A stretch of DNA of 64,000 nt from Clostridium scatologenes (GTDB taxonomy: Bacteria; Bacillota; Clostridia; Clostridiales; Clostridiaceae). The DNA lies in assembly GCF_000968375.1 (NCBI RefSeq), contig NZ_CP009933.1:186001-250000 (forward strand). The letters are read 5' to 3'. Position numbers and translations under genes: made by a program. Below, piece after piece: positions 1-8,255 of the stretch. The notes under the pieces are model-generated. The model saw nothing but the letters and a program-made list of their open reading frames with translations. It made no database searches and was not told where the DNA came from. Position 1 is the stretch's first letter; each line of letters starts with the position of its first letter.

Positions 1-1
1 T

Positions 2-877
2 GGAAAAAATTTAACACAGCTTTCAACAAAAGAGCTCAGAAAAAGTAGAGAAAAAATTGGAATGATATTTCAAAATTTTAATCTTATGCGAAGTAGAACT
101 GTATTTGAAAATGTAGCTTATCCTTTAAAGGGTAAAGGATTGAGCAAACAAGAGATAAAAGATAAAGTATTAAGCCTTTTAAAACTAGTGGAACTTGAAG
201 AAAAAGTTCAAGTTTATCCTTCACAGTTAAGTGGTGGACAAAAACAAAGAGTAGGTATTGCTAGAGCTTTAGCCAATGATCCCGAAGTACTTTTATGTGA
301 TGAAGCAACTTCAGCTTTAGATCCACAAACTACTGGGTCAATTTTAAAATTACTTAAGGACATTAATGAAAAGTTAAAATTAACTATAGTGATTATAACT
401 CATCAAATGGAGGTTGTTAAGGAAATTTGCCAAAAGGCAGCAGTAATTGATGGAGGACAAATAGTAGAACAAGGATCTGTAATAGACATATTTACAAATC
501 CAAAAGCAGATATAACAAAAAGGTTTATAGGTTCATTGTTTCACTATGAAAAAATTTATGATTTCCTTAAAAAAGAAAATTTTGCTTTTAATGAGATTAC
601 AGAAGGAGAGAAGGTAGTAAGAATATCCTTTACAGGAGAAAAAACAGGTCATGCTTTCATTTCCAAAATTTCAAGGAAATTTAGAGTTGATGCAAGTATA
701 CTATTTGGAAATATAGAAATCATCCAGCATACTCCAATTGGTAATTTGATAGTAAAGTTAAATGGATCTAATGAAGGTATAGCAAATTCAATAAAATATT
801 TAGAAGAAAATAATATTTCTATAGATACAATAGATATTAAAAAAGATGATAAAAAATTAAAAGTTAGCAGTAATTAA
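2..877 (+). CDS. metN: Methionine ABC transporter ATP-binding protein MetN (5' truncated by window)
   Basis: ATPase of the MetNIQ D/L-methionine importer, acting on the cytoplasmic face of the membrane. The frame is open to the window edge, so the first part of the gene, including Walker A, lies outside. Visible in order: Q-loop (GMIFQNFNLM), ABC signature LSGGQKQRVGIARAL, Walker B (VLLCDEATSALDP), the switch histidine in IITHQME, and a C-terminal ACT-like NIL domain over the last ~80 residues, which in this family binds methionine and inhibits transport. The NIL domain separates MetN from generic amino-acid ABC ATPases. metI follows within 30 bases and metQ after it, so this is one operon. 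Any SAM riboswitch or T-box would be upstream of the window. Confidence 0.93.
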   Translation, partial: GKNLTQLSTKELRKSREKIGMIFQNFNLMRSRTVFENVAYPLKGKGLSKQEIKDKVLSLLKLVELEEKVQVYPSQLSGGQKQRVGIARALANDPEVLLCDEATSALDPQTTGSILKLLKDINEKLKLTIVIITHQMEVVKEICQKAAVIDGGQIVEQGSVIDIFTNPKADITKRFIGSLFHYEKIYDFLKKENFAFNEITEGEKVVRISFTGEKTGHAFISKISRKFRVDASILFGNIEIIQHTPIGNLIVKLNGSNEGIANSIKYLEENNISIDTIDIKKDDKKLKVSSN

Positions 878-906
878 ATGCTAAAAACTTCATGGAGGCG
901 ATAAAA

Positions 907-1587
907 TTGATTGAATATTTAAATAATATAGCACCGAATTTAGTAAAGCTCTATCCTGATATGGTAAAATCACTATTTGAAACTTTTTATATGGTTGCCA
1001 TTTCAGGAATTATATCAGCAATTATTGGAGTTATTTTAGGAGTTACATTGGTAGTTACAAGGAAAGAAAATATATTAGAAAATAAAATTATTAATGGAGT
1101 TCTTGCAAAAATAATTAATATATTTAGATCAATACCATTTATTATTCTTCTTGCAGCTATAATTCCAGTTACGAGACTTTTAGTAGGTACTACCATAGGT
1201 ACCAAGGGAGCTCTTGTTCCACTCATATTTGGATGTACCCCTTTTTTTGCAAGACAAATTGAATCAGCATTACTTGATATAGATAAAGGAGTAATTGAAG
1301 CTGCACAATCTATGGGTTCAAGTTCTTTAGAAATTATATTTAGAGTAATGTTAAAAGAAGGACTGCCAGGTATTATTCATGCTGTAACTATAACAATTAT
1401 AAGTTTAATCGGATTGTCAGCTATGGCAGGTACTGTTGGAGGAGGTGGACTTGGTGATTTTGCAATACGTTATGGATATCAATACTTTCAAACTGATATC
1501 ATGGTAGCTACAATAATTGTACTTTTAATTATTGTTAATATTATTCAATTTTTAGGAGATATTTTATCAAAATTAGTAACACATTAA
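907..1587 (+). CDS. metI: Methionine ABC transporter permease MetI
   Basis: Membrane subunit of the MetNIQ importer. The ~226-residue protein has about five hydrophobic segments and the EAA-type ATPase-contact loop (EAAQSMGSSSLEIIFRVMLKEGLPG), followed by GLSAMAGTVGGGGLGD typical of MetI. I chose the TTG at 907 because GGAGG at 894-898 sits 8 bases before it. The in-frame ATG at 892 overlaps that ribosome binding site and would add five residues. Length and motif order are normal for the family, and the position between metN and metQ supports the call. Confidence 0.93.
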   Translation: MIEYLNNIAPNLVKLYPDMVKSLFETFYMVAISGIISAIIGVILGVTLVVTRKENILENKIINGVLAKIINIFRSIPFIILLAAIIPVTRLLVGTTIGTKGALVPLIFGCTPFFARQIESALLDIDKGVIEAAQSMGSSSLEIIFRVMLKEGLPGIIHAVTITIISLIGLSAMAGTVGGGGLGDFAIRYGYQYFQTDIMVATIIVLLIIVNIIQFLGDILSKLVTH

Positions 1588-1597
1588 TTTTCAGGAG

Positions 1598-1661
1598 GTT
1601 AAAGTCCTAAATGGACTTTAACGAGTAGTTCACGAGCGGAAGCGAGTAGGATTAACTACTC
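1598..1661 (+). promoter_or_regulatory. Two consecutive hairpins in the metI-metQ gap
   Basis: The 103-base gap between metI and metQ holds a perfect 10-bp stem (GTTAAAGTCC 1598-1607 with GGACTTTAAC 1613-1622, 5-base loop). Directly after it is an 8-bp stem (GAGTAGTT 1623-1630 with AACTACTC 1654-1661) enclosing CGAGCGGAAGCGAG. An AGGAGG sequence precedes the first hairpin (1593-1598) and a second one (AGGAGGA, 1678-1684) serves metQ. There is no T-run, so this is not an ordinary terminator. It may stabilise the mRNA or set the higher expression usual for the binding protein; that role is inferred. The GAG-N-GGAA-N-GAG heart resembles the centre of a cassette at 29043-29056. Confidence 0.55.
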
Positions 1662-1690
1662 AGTGTTTCCGACTAAAAGGAGGAAGATTC

Positions 1691-2521
1691 ATGAAAAAAT
1701 TTACAGGTATATTTTTAGCAATAACATTATCTTTAGGACTTTTGTCAGGTTGTGGAGCAAGCAGTGGTTCACAGCAAAGTAGTTCTAATAAAAAACAAGT
1801 AGTAAAAATAGGTATAACAGGTGATGATCATAAGATATGGGACAAAGTTAAAGAAAAGGTTGCAAAAGATAATATTGATTTGCAAGTAGTTAGTTTTTCA
1901 GATTATGTACGTCCTAATTTAGCACTTGCTCAGGGAGAAATTGATTTAAATGCATTCCAACATCATGCTTATTTAGATAAATTTAAGAAGGAACATAATT
2001 TACAAATAACTGCCATAGGTGATACTGTGCTTGCACCTCTTGCAGTATATTCAAAAACTTTAAAATCTGTTAAGGATATTAAAAATGGTGGTAAGATAGC
2101 TATTCCTAATGATGCAACTAATGAAGGTAGAGGGCTAAATTTACTTCAAAGTGTAGGGTTAATAAAATTAAAAGATGGTGTGGGAAGTTTACCAACACTT
2201 AAGGATATATCAGAAAATCCAAAAAACATTCAATTTGTAGAGCTTGCAGCAACTCAAATTCCAAGGTCTCTTCAAGATGTTGATGCAGCTATAATAAATA
2301 GTGGAGTTGCAATAGATGCAAAATTCAATCCAGTTAAAGATTCTATACTTATAGAAGATGTTACTAATGATAAAGCTAAGCCTTATATAAATTTGATAGC
2401 TGCTAGAGAAAAGGATAAGGATAATGAGGCTTACAAAAAAGTAGTTAAAGCTTATCAAAGTGATGATATAAAGCAGTTTATAAAAGAAACATATAAAGGT
2501 GCTCAAGTACCTGTGTTTTAA
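1691..2521 (+). CDS. metQ: Methionine-binding lipoprotein MetQ
   Basis: Substrate-binding lipoprotein of the MetNIQ importer, anchored outside the membrane. It opens with a lipoprotein signal peptide ending in lipobox LLSGC (Cys ~21), then a Ser/Asn/Gln linker, then an NlpA-family periplasmic-binding fold (VVKIGITGDDHKIWDKV at the start, NAFQHHAYLDKF, LAPLAVYSKTLKSVKDI, IPNDATNEGRGLNLLQ). At 276 residues it is the usual length. AGGAGGA lies 6 bases before the ATG. It is the third gene of the operon, after a hairpin-rich gap. Confidence 0.94.
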   Translation: MKKFTGIFLAITLSLGLLSGCGASSGSQQSSSNKKQVVKIGITGDDHKIWDKVKEKVAKDNIDLQVVSFSDYVRPNLALAQGEIDLNAFQHHAYLDKFKKEHNLQITAIGDTVLAPLAVYSKTLKSVKDIKNGGKIAIPNDATNEGRGLNLLQSVGLIKLKDGVGSLPTLKDISENPKNIQFVELAATQIPRSLQDVDAAIINSGVAIDAKFNPVKDSILIEDVTNDKAKPYINLIAAREKDKDNEAYKKVVKAYQSDDIKQFIKETYKGAQVPVF

Positions 2522-2549
2522 AATCAAGGTTTATTGAGGAGTTTTTGAT

Positions 2550-3374
2550 ATGATTGATAATAATGAAGATTATGAACTAAAAGTATCTATTATTGAGGAT
2601 GTAGAAAGAATGGGAGCAAATCTTATAGGTTTTGCTCCTGTAGAAAGATGGGAAGAATTTAAAGACACTAAGTCAGAATTTTTTCCTCAAAATATATGGA
2701 CTGGAACTAAAACAGTTATTGTTTTAGGACTACAGATATTTTTACCTATGCTCGAAACAACTCCTTCAGTTGTTTATTCTGAATTGTATAATACTACAAA
2801 TCGGTTATTAGATGATATGGCATATAAGCTTGCCAATTATCTCAATAAGAAGGGACATAAAGCATTTTTCTTTCCAAGGGATTGCTATGGTGATATTTCT
2901 GTACTCGTTAAAAAGCCAGAAGCTGCTTTTTCTCATGTGTTAGCAGGTAAATATGCTGGACTTGGTACCATTGGATGTAACCATACTTTACTTACAAAGA
3001 AGTTTGGTCCAAGGGTAAGGCTTGTATCGGTTTTAACTGATGCTGTTATTCCAGAAGATAGAATGTGTGAAGAGGAATTATGTATTAAATGTAGTATATG
3101 CAAAAAATGCTGTCCAACAGAAGCATTTGCTTCAAAGGAGGGCTCTATTTTTAAAATGGATAAAGAAAAATGTGCTAAATATCATGCTGAACTTAAAGGT
3201 GCTTATAAATATCCATGTGGGGTGTGTATAAAGGTGTGTCCTGTTGGAGAAGATAGAAAAATTTATGGTATGGATGCTAATAAATATTTAAAGGAAAAAG
3301 AAGTACTTAAGGAAAATAAGGATACATCAGAATATAGTGGATGGATTCACTGCAGAAGCTATGGTTCAAATTGA
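2550..3374 (+). CDS. QueG-like 4Fe-4S protein of unknown role
   Basis: Soluble iron-sulfur protein of 274 residues. The N-terminal ~170 residues resemble epoxyqueuosine reductase/reductive dehalogenase-type proteins (GANLIGFAPVERW, KTVIVLGLQI, AGLGTIGCNHTLLTKKFGPRVR). The C-terminal part carries two ferredoxin clusters, CIKCSICKKCCP and CGVCIKVCPVG. It is shorter than true QueG (usually above 300 residues) and lacks the HEAT-like tail, so queuosine function is not claimed. GAGGAG precedes the ATG. It sits 28 bases after metQ and ahead of two sulfur amino acid genes, so a redox role in sulfur-compound use is possible; that is inference from context only. Confidence 0.75.
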   Translation: MIDNNEDYELKVSIIEDVERMGANLIGFAPVERWEEFKDTKSEFFPQNIWTGTKTVIVLGLQIFLPMLETTPSVVYSELYNTTNRLLDDMAYKLANYLNKKGHKAFFFPRDCYGDISVLVKKPEAAFSHVLAGKYAGLGTIGCNHTLLTKKFGPRVRLVSVLTDAVIPEDRMCEEELCIKCSICKKCCPTEAFASKEGSIFKMDKEKCAKYHAELKGAYKYPCGVCIKVCPVGEDRKIYGMDANKYLKEKEVLKENKDTSEYSGWIHCRSYGSN

Positions 3375-3502
3375 TTTGAGCTGATATTTAACATTATATA
3401 AGTATAAATTATGTAGCCAAAGAGATTTTAAAAATATTTACGTATGATAATAAGTTATAAAAATGACTATTTAAATAAATGGAAGTTTGGAGGAAGAGTA
3501 AT

Positions 3503-4681
3503 ATGAAAAAAAGTTTTGCAACAAGTCTTGCTCATTTAGGAGAAAAGAACCCACCATCAATATCTTCAGCAAAGTCCATACCTATATCAATGAGCTCAGT
3601 ATTTGTTTTTGATGATGTAGAAACATTAGATGCAGTATATGAAGGAGAAGCTAAGGGGTATGTGTATTCAAGAAATGGAAACCCAGTTCATGATGCATTG
3701 CAGGAAATAATTGCAAACATAGATGAAGGAGAAGATGCTCAAGTATTTTCTTCAGGAATGGCTGCTATTACTATGGCTATTATTTCACAAGTAAAAGCAG
3801 GGGATCATATAATAGTTTCAAATGTATTATATGGGGGAACTTATCAATTTCTTAAAGTTGAATTAGATAAATTTAATGTAGATGTTACATTTGTTGATGT
3901 TGTAAATGATGATGTAGAAAAATACTTTAAGCCAAATACAAAATTAGTATATGTAGAAACTATATCAAATCCATTAATGGAAGCTATTGATATAAATGAT
4001 ATTTCTAATAAAGCTCATAATCATAATGCAAAGTTAATTGTAGATAATACTTTTGCTACAGCTGTGGTATGCCAACCACTAAAATTAGGAGCGGATGTGG
4101 TAGTTTATAGTGCCACAAAATATTTAAATGGACACAGTGATGTAACAGGAGGAGCTGTAGTTTCAGATAAAGATACTATAAATAAAGTAAAAAACACAGG
4201 AGCATTATATGGACCTATGATGAGTCCTTTTGATGCATGGCTTTTAATAAGAAGTTTGAGAACATTAGAGCTTAGGATAATTCAGCATTCAAATAATGCT
4301 TTGAAATTAGCAGAGTTTTTAGAAAATCATCCTAAAGTTGAAAATGTATATTATCCTGGACTTATAAGTTCACCTTCTTATAAAATTGCAAATAAGATTT
4401 TCAATAGTAACCTATATGGAGGTATGCTCAGTATTGATTTGAAAAATGGGGAAAAGGGAGCTTACGATCTTATAAGGGAGCTTGAAACAATAAAGTTTGT
4501 ACCAAGTTTAGCAGGAGTTACTACATCAGTTTCTTATCCTGTTAAAACTTCTCATAGAGCATTAAATGATGAAGAACTTAAAAAGGCCAATATTTCAAAG
4601 GGTTTGATTAGAGTTTCAACAGGATTAGAAAATATAGATGATTTAATTTCCGAATTTGATAGAGCATTAACCAAAATATAA
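3503..4681 (+). CDS. Cys/Met metabolism PLP-dependent lyase (methionine gamma-lyase / cystathionine lyase type)
   Basis: Fold-type I PLP enzyme acting on sulfur amino acids by beta/gamma elimination or replacement. Family marks: YSRNGNPVHDALQ near the N terminus, the cofactor-stacking region FSSGMAAITMAI, YGGTYQF, VDNTFATAVVCQP with the PLP-binding Asp, the Schiff-base lysine in SATKYLNGHSDVTGG, and SLAGVTTSVSYP near the C terminus. The ATG at 3503 is preferred over 3479 because GGAGGAAG at 3489-3496 precedes it. Sequence alone does not separate methionine gamma-lyase, cystathionine gamma-synthase and beta-lyase. The metNIQ neighbourhood favours methionine or homocysteine breakdown. Confidence 0.85.
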   Translation: MKKSFATSLAHLGEKNPPSISSAKSIPISMSSVFVFDDVETLDAVYEGEAKGYVYSRNGNPVHDALQEIIANIDEGEDAQVFSSGMAAITMAIISQVKAGDHIIVSNVLYGGTYQFLKVELDKFNVDVTFVDVVNDDVEKYFKPNTKLVYVETISNPLMEAIDINDISNKAHNHNAKLIVDNTFATAVVCQPLKLGADVVVYSATKYLNGHSDVTGGAVVSDKDTINKVKNTGALYGPMMSPFDAWLLIRSLRTLELRIIQHSNNALKLAEFLENHPKVENVYYPGLISSPSYKIANKIFNSNLYGGMLSIDLKNGEKGAYDLIRELETIKFVPSLAGVTTSVSYPVKTSHRALNDEELKKANISKGLIRVSTGLENIDDLISEFDRALTKI

Positions 4682-4748
4682 ACAGTGTTTTGTATTAGGT
4701 GGATTAATGATTATCAAATTAGTTTACATTAAAAGGGGGCATTCATAC

Positions 4749-5951
4749 ATGAATATACAGAATGTTAAAAAAATTAAGCAAAATATAATTGATGAATTAG
4801 AAAATAAGAAAGAGAATTATATAGATATAAGCCATAAGATACATGAGCATCCTGAAATAGGAAATGAGGAGATTTATGCTTCTGAATTGCTTATAGACAC
4901 TTTGAAAAAAGAAGGATTTAACATAGAAAAAGCCTTAGCAGGTCATCCTACTTCCTTCATAGCTAGTAAGAAATCCAGTAAAAATTCTGGACCTACTATA
5001 GGATTTTTAGCAGAATATGATGCTCTTCCAAATTTAGGACACGGCTGTGGTCATAATATTATAGGAACTGCTAGTACAGCAGCAGCTATTACTTTATCCA
5101 AATATATAGATGAAGTTGGTGGAGAAGTTTTAGTATTTGGGACGCCTGCTGAAGAAGGTGGAGAAAATGGCAGTGCAAAGGCAACCTTTGTGAAACAAGG
5201 ATTATTTAAGGGGATAGATGCTTGCTTAATGGTTCACCCTGGAGGAGAGAACTCTGTAACTCCATATTCTTTAGCTAATAATCCTATACAATTTGAATTT
5301 ATAGGCAAAGCTTCTCATGCTGCATCTGCACCTGAAAATGGTATAAATGCACTAGATGGTGTAATTCAGCTTTTCAATGGAATAAATGCTTTAAGACAGC
5401 ATGTAACAGATGATGTTAGAATACATGGAATTATAACTGATGGAGGAAGTGCACCAAATATTGTTCCAGATTATGCAAAGGCTAAGTTTTTTATACGTGC
5501 ATTTACAAAAGAAAATTGTGATTTAGTTACAGAAAAGGTTAAAAATATTGCGGAAGGAGCAGCTTTAAGTACTGGTGCTAAAGTTAATATAAGCTTTTTT
5601 CAAAATGAGGTGGATAACTTTATTATAAATGAAAAATTCGATGAACTATTTGCAGAAAATCTAAAATTACTTGGAATAAATATAGATAATATTCCTAAAA
5701 AGGGCATAGGGTCTACAGATGCGGGTAATGTAAGTCAAGTAGTTCCAACTATTCAGCCCATTATAAAAATAGGAGATAAAAGTTTGTGTGCTCATACACC
5801 TGAATTTCGAGAAGCTGCTAAATCAAAAAATGGAGATGAAGCTTTGATAACTGCATCAAAGGCTTTAGCACTTACAGGTCTTACTCTTTTAACAGATGAA
5901 CATAAGTTATTGGAGATTAAAGAAGAATTCAACAGATGTATAAATTTGTAA
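4749..5951 (+). CDS. M20 family metallo-amidohydrolase
   Basis: Cytosolic zinc hydrolase of the M20 peptidase/amidohydrolase family, which releases amino acids from N-acyl or short peptide forms. It has the HEHPEIGNEE opening, the AEYDALPNLGHGCGHN metal-binding stretch, the catalytic acidic pair with TPAEEGGENG, the dimerisation-domain FIGKASHAASAPENG and the late STDAGNVSQVVP segment. The ATG at 4749 follows AAGGGGG by about 7 bases; the upstream in-frame ATG at 4707 has no such site. As the last gene before a repeat element and downstream of the PLP lyase, it may free methionine or cysteine from N-acyl derivatives taken up by MetNIQ (inferred). Confidence 0.82.
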   Translation: MNIQNVKKIKQNIIDELENKKENYIDISHKIHEHPEIGNEEIYASELLIDTLKKEGFNIEKALAGHPTSFIASKKSSKNSGPTIGFLAEYDALPNLGHGCGHNIIGTASTAAAITLSKYIDEVGGEVLVFGTPAEEGGENGSAKATFVKQGLFKGIDACLMVHPGGENSVTPYSLANNPIQFEFIGKASHAASAPENGINALDGVIQLFNGINALRQHVTDDVRIHGIITDGGSAPNIVPDYAKAKFFIRAFTKENCDLVTEKVKNIAEGAALSTGAKVNISFFQNEVDNFIINEKFDELFAENLKLLGINIDNIPKKGIGSTDAGNVSQVVPTIQPIIKIGDKSLCAHTPEFREAAKSKNGDEALITASKALALTGLTLLTDEHKLLEIKEEFNRCINL

Positions 5952-5968
5952 CAACATAATATAAGTAC

Positions 5969-6580
5969 AATGCGATACAACTTTTTAGGTGGAGTCCGCA
6001 TTGAATATATGGTGTATAAAAGCCAACCGTTTATTAAGGAGCTCTAATGCCTAAAATTTAAAAAATCTCTACCCGCTCAAATGTCCCGTCCTGGGACTTT
6101 CGCGGCTTGAATCTTCCTGATTCAAATTACGAGATTTTTTAAATTTTAGACATAAGACCTCTTAAATTCTCTCAAAAGCTTTTATACACCATATATTCAA
6201 AGCTCCCTCCACCTAAAAAGTTGTGTAGTAACTATTGTAATTCTAATATGAAAAATTGCTTATAATGCATTATGATATGGCTCTCAATAAAAAGCGTAGC
6301 TTTCATAATATTTATTACTTAGTTTATGTATATTTTTTATGTTATATTTTTCGACAATCTAAATAATAAGTCTCTTTTAAGATATTTCAGCAGAATAGAA
6401 AGCAACTGTTTTTTAAACTAAATATAGTAAACTAGCAGCAGGCTCCGCCTTAATATTTAGGCGTTGTAAGTTATGATTATAAATATAATTTGGCTTACTA
6501 AAATTACTTATAACAATTTAATTATGTGCGTATATTTGAAGTTAAAATCCAAACTTCCACTACATCTTGTGTCGCATAAT
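5969..6580. repeat. Structured repeat element, copy A
   Basis: ORF-less element with short imperfect terminal inverted repeats, AATGCGATACAA at 5969-5980 and TTGTGTCGCATAAT at 6567-6580. Its left 250 bp folds on itself: 5977-5993 pairs with 6208-6224 (17 bp), 6001-6022 with 6179-6200 (22 bp, perfect) and 6051-6068 with 6132-6149 (18 bp, perfect). The centre is branched: CCGC 6073-6076/GCGG 6102-6105 encloses GTCCC-gtcct-GGGAC (6083-6097), followed by TTGAATC-ttcct-GATTCAA (6107-6125). The right half, with AAAGCGTAGCTTTCATAAT, is shared with copies B (28271-29193) and C (60430-61020). Relative to them it lacks an internal stretch of about 75 bp. It lies between the M20 gene and the composite transposon. 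Confidence 0.8.
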
Positions 6581-6609
6581 TTTTATCATATGAAAATTAG
6601 GTTTATTGT

Positions 6610-6720
6610 TTACTCAAGGTGGTATGTTAGTTCAACATATCCTATTTCTAAATCAATTAATTTTATTTCTTCCTTGTCATTCAGACGCAAATTATCTCTA
6701 TATAACTTGTCAAAAATAAT
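6610..6720 (-). pseudogene. 3' fragment of an unidentified gene at the composite transposon's left edge
   Basis: On the minus strand an open stretch of ~36 codons (containing DKLYRDNLRLNDKEEIKL and ending in YVELTYHLE-stop) has gene-like composition but no start; an in-frame stop lies just upstream before the IS end at 6759. It looks like the tail of a gene destroyed by insertions here. I do not recognise the family and saw no matching other half beyond 18403. Confidence 0.3.
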
Positions 6721-6758
6721 TTATATATTTCTTCTTCTTACTTAAAACTTTATTTTTT

Positions 6759-8223
6759 ACTTTAGTTCTGCAAAATAAAAATCTAAATTGGTAATACTAC
6801 CAAAAAATAAATATGGCATATTTTTAACCATCGTGTTATATAAAAGTTACCACACAAATACACACATGGGAGGTAATAAATATGCCAAGTAATAATATTG
6901 TATCCATTAATGATGAACTTTACAACTACTTAAATGATGTAAACTATGGAATGTCTAAGCCACAGTTTAATCATTTAACCACTATTGTAAATGGATTGAT
7001 AAATTTGCCTGGCACTAAAACTTTATCCAAAATTGCAAAATGTGTGCTGTCTTCAAAGGATAAAAGCTGTATTTATAGATTTTTAAATCATTCAAAATGG
7101 GACGATAGTCTTCTAAATGCTAATAGACTTAGTTATTTAAACTTTTTCTTTAAGCATAATATTAAACCTAAATCCGTAGGATTTTTAGTTATAGATGATA
7201 CTGTGAATTCTAAGAAATCAGCAAAGAAAATGCAAGGACTATCATATAACTATTCCCATACTGAAGGTAAAAATATCTGGTCACATTGTGTGGTTACTTC
7301 GAATTTTGTTGTAGACAATAAATCTATTCCTTTACAATATGAACCTTATTATAAAAAGGAACTTTGTGAGGAATTAAACAAAGAATTTAAATCAAAAATT
7401 GATATTGCAAGAGATTTTATAAATTCTTTTGTAACTCCATCTAATTGTGAAAAAATATATTGTCTTATGGATTCTTGGTATACCAATAATAAATTAATAG
7501 AAAGTTCTTTAGCAAATGGGTATCACCTTATAGGAGCAATTAAATCTAACAGAAAAATATCTCCATTAGGAATTTCATTACAACTATCAGAATTTGAGAA
7601 CTATATTGATCCTAATACCTTAGACACCGTTACAGTCGATGGTAAGAATTATAAAGTATACACTTATGAGGGTAATGTTGCAAAGTTCCCTTACGCTAAA
7701 GTGCTTATTTGTTATGAAGTTAAAGAAGATGGATTCAAAGCCCCATTATACCTAATGTCTACCGACAATTTATTAGATGCACAAACTATAATTAAATACT
7801 ACTCTTATAGATGGAATATAGAAACTTCATATAAGTATTTTAAAAGTAATTTAGCTTTTGATAAATACAGAGTTCGAAGTAGTTTATCTATAGAACGATA
7901 TTTTCTTATAGTATTTTTGGCTTATAACTTTCTAGAATTATTTAGATTTAATTGTAGAAATCAAGGATTAGAGACTATAGGTAAAGTCCAAGAACATTTA
8001 AACTGCCTAACGGCAAAAGCACTTGTGTACTTTATATATGGAAATTTAAAACAAAATGTTGCATTAGAAGACATTTTCGTGAAACTAAAAATAGCTTAAA
8101 AGTTTTTAAAAATCCATTCTATAAAATTGGATAAGTGTTTTCATTAATTTTAGATTAAATACCCTATAAATTATGTTTTATCCTAAATAGGAAATTTAAA
8201 TTTTAAAATTGCATAACTGAAGT
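6759..8223 (+). mobile_element. IS4-superfamily insertion sequence, left copy
   Basis: The ends were set by comparing the two copies: identity begins at ACTTTAGTTCTGC and ends at GCATAACTGAAGT (possibly GAT beyond). The two ends form imperfect ~30-bp terminal inverted repeats (ACTTTAGTTCTGCAA versus ACTTCAGTTATGCAA, then a matching AT-rich tail). One transposase gene fills it. I see three differences from the other copy: one in the leader near 6867, one at codon 55, and one ~50 bases after the stop. This implies recent duplication. Confidence 0.85.
6882..8099 (+). CDS. DDE transposase (IS4 superfamily)
   Basis: 405-residue transposase that cuts and joins the IS ends. The DDE triad is visible: first Asp in FLVIDDTVNSKK (~105), second in CLMDSWYTNNKL, and Glu in WNIETSYKYFK. 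The last region matches the IS4-family signature Y(2)R(3)E(6)K exactly (YSYRWNIETSYKYFK). The N-terminal part (RFLNHSKWDDSLLNANRL) resembles IS4/IS701-type helper domains. A GGGAGG site precedes the ATG by 8 bases. It appears intact and, with the second copy, should be capable of mobilising the segment. Confidence 0.92.
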   Translation: MPSNNIVSINDELYNYLNDVNYGMSKPQFNHLTTIVNGLINLPGTKTLSKIAKCVLSSKDKSCIYRFLNHSKWDDSLLNANRLSYLNFFFKHNIKPKSVGFLVIDDTVNSKKSAKKMQGLSYNYSHTEGKNIWSHCVVTSNFVVDNKSIPLQYEPYYKKELCEELNKEFKSKIDIARDFINSFVTPSNCEKIYCLMDSWYTNNKLIESSLANGYHLIGAIKSNRKISPLGISLQLSEFENYIDPNTLDTVTVDGKNYKVYTYEGNVAKFPYAKVLICYEVKEDGFKAPLYLMSTDNLLDAQTIIKYYSYRWNIETSYKYFKSNLAFDKYRVRSSLSIERYFLIVFLAYNFLELFRFNCRNQGLETIGKVQEHLNCLTAKALVYFIYGNLKQNVALEDIFVKLKIA

Positions 8224-8231
8224 GATATAAT
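8223..8231 (+). promoter_or_regulatory. Extended -10 promoter at the IS/cargo junction
   Basis: TGATATAAT spans the right end of the left IS copy: TG at 8223-8224, TATAAT at 8226-8231. The -35 position is poor. It lies 25 bases ahead of the 459-aa gene and could drive it, an arrangement created by the IS junction. Confidence 0.4.
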
Positions 8232-8255
8232 TATAGATTGGAGTGTGAGTAAGGT

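Noticed and set aside
5977..6224. CRISPR-like array or group II intron in the repeats
   Set aside because: No regular direct repeats with spacers, no reverse transcriptase and no intron domain V-like hairpin; the pairing is one nested palindrome with a branched tip.
6473..6745. 90-codon plus-strand ORF at the edge of repeat copy A
   Set aside because: It overlaps the repeat end, has no ribosome binding site and has low-complexity Ile/Tyr/Leu content; the minus strand fragment there looks more coding-like.
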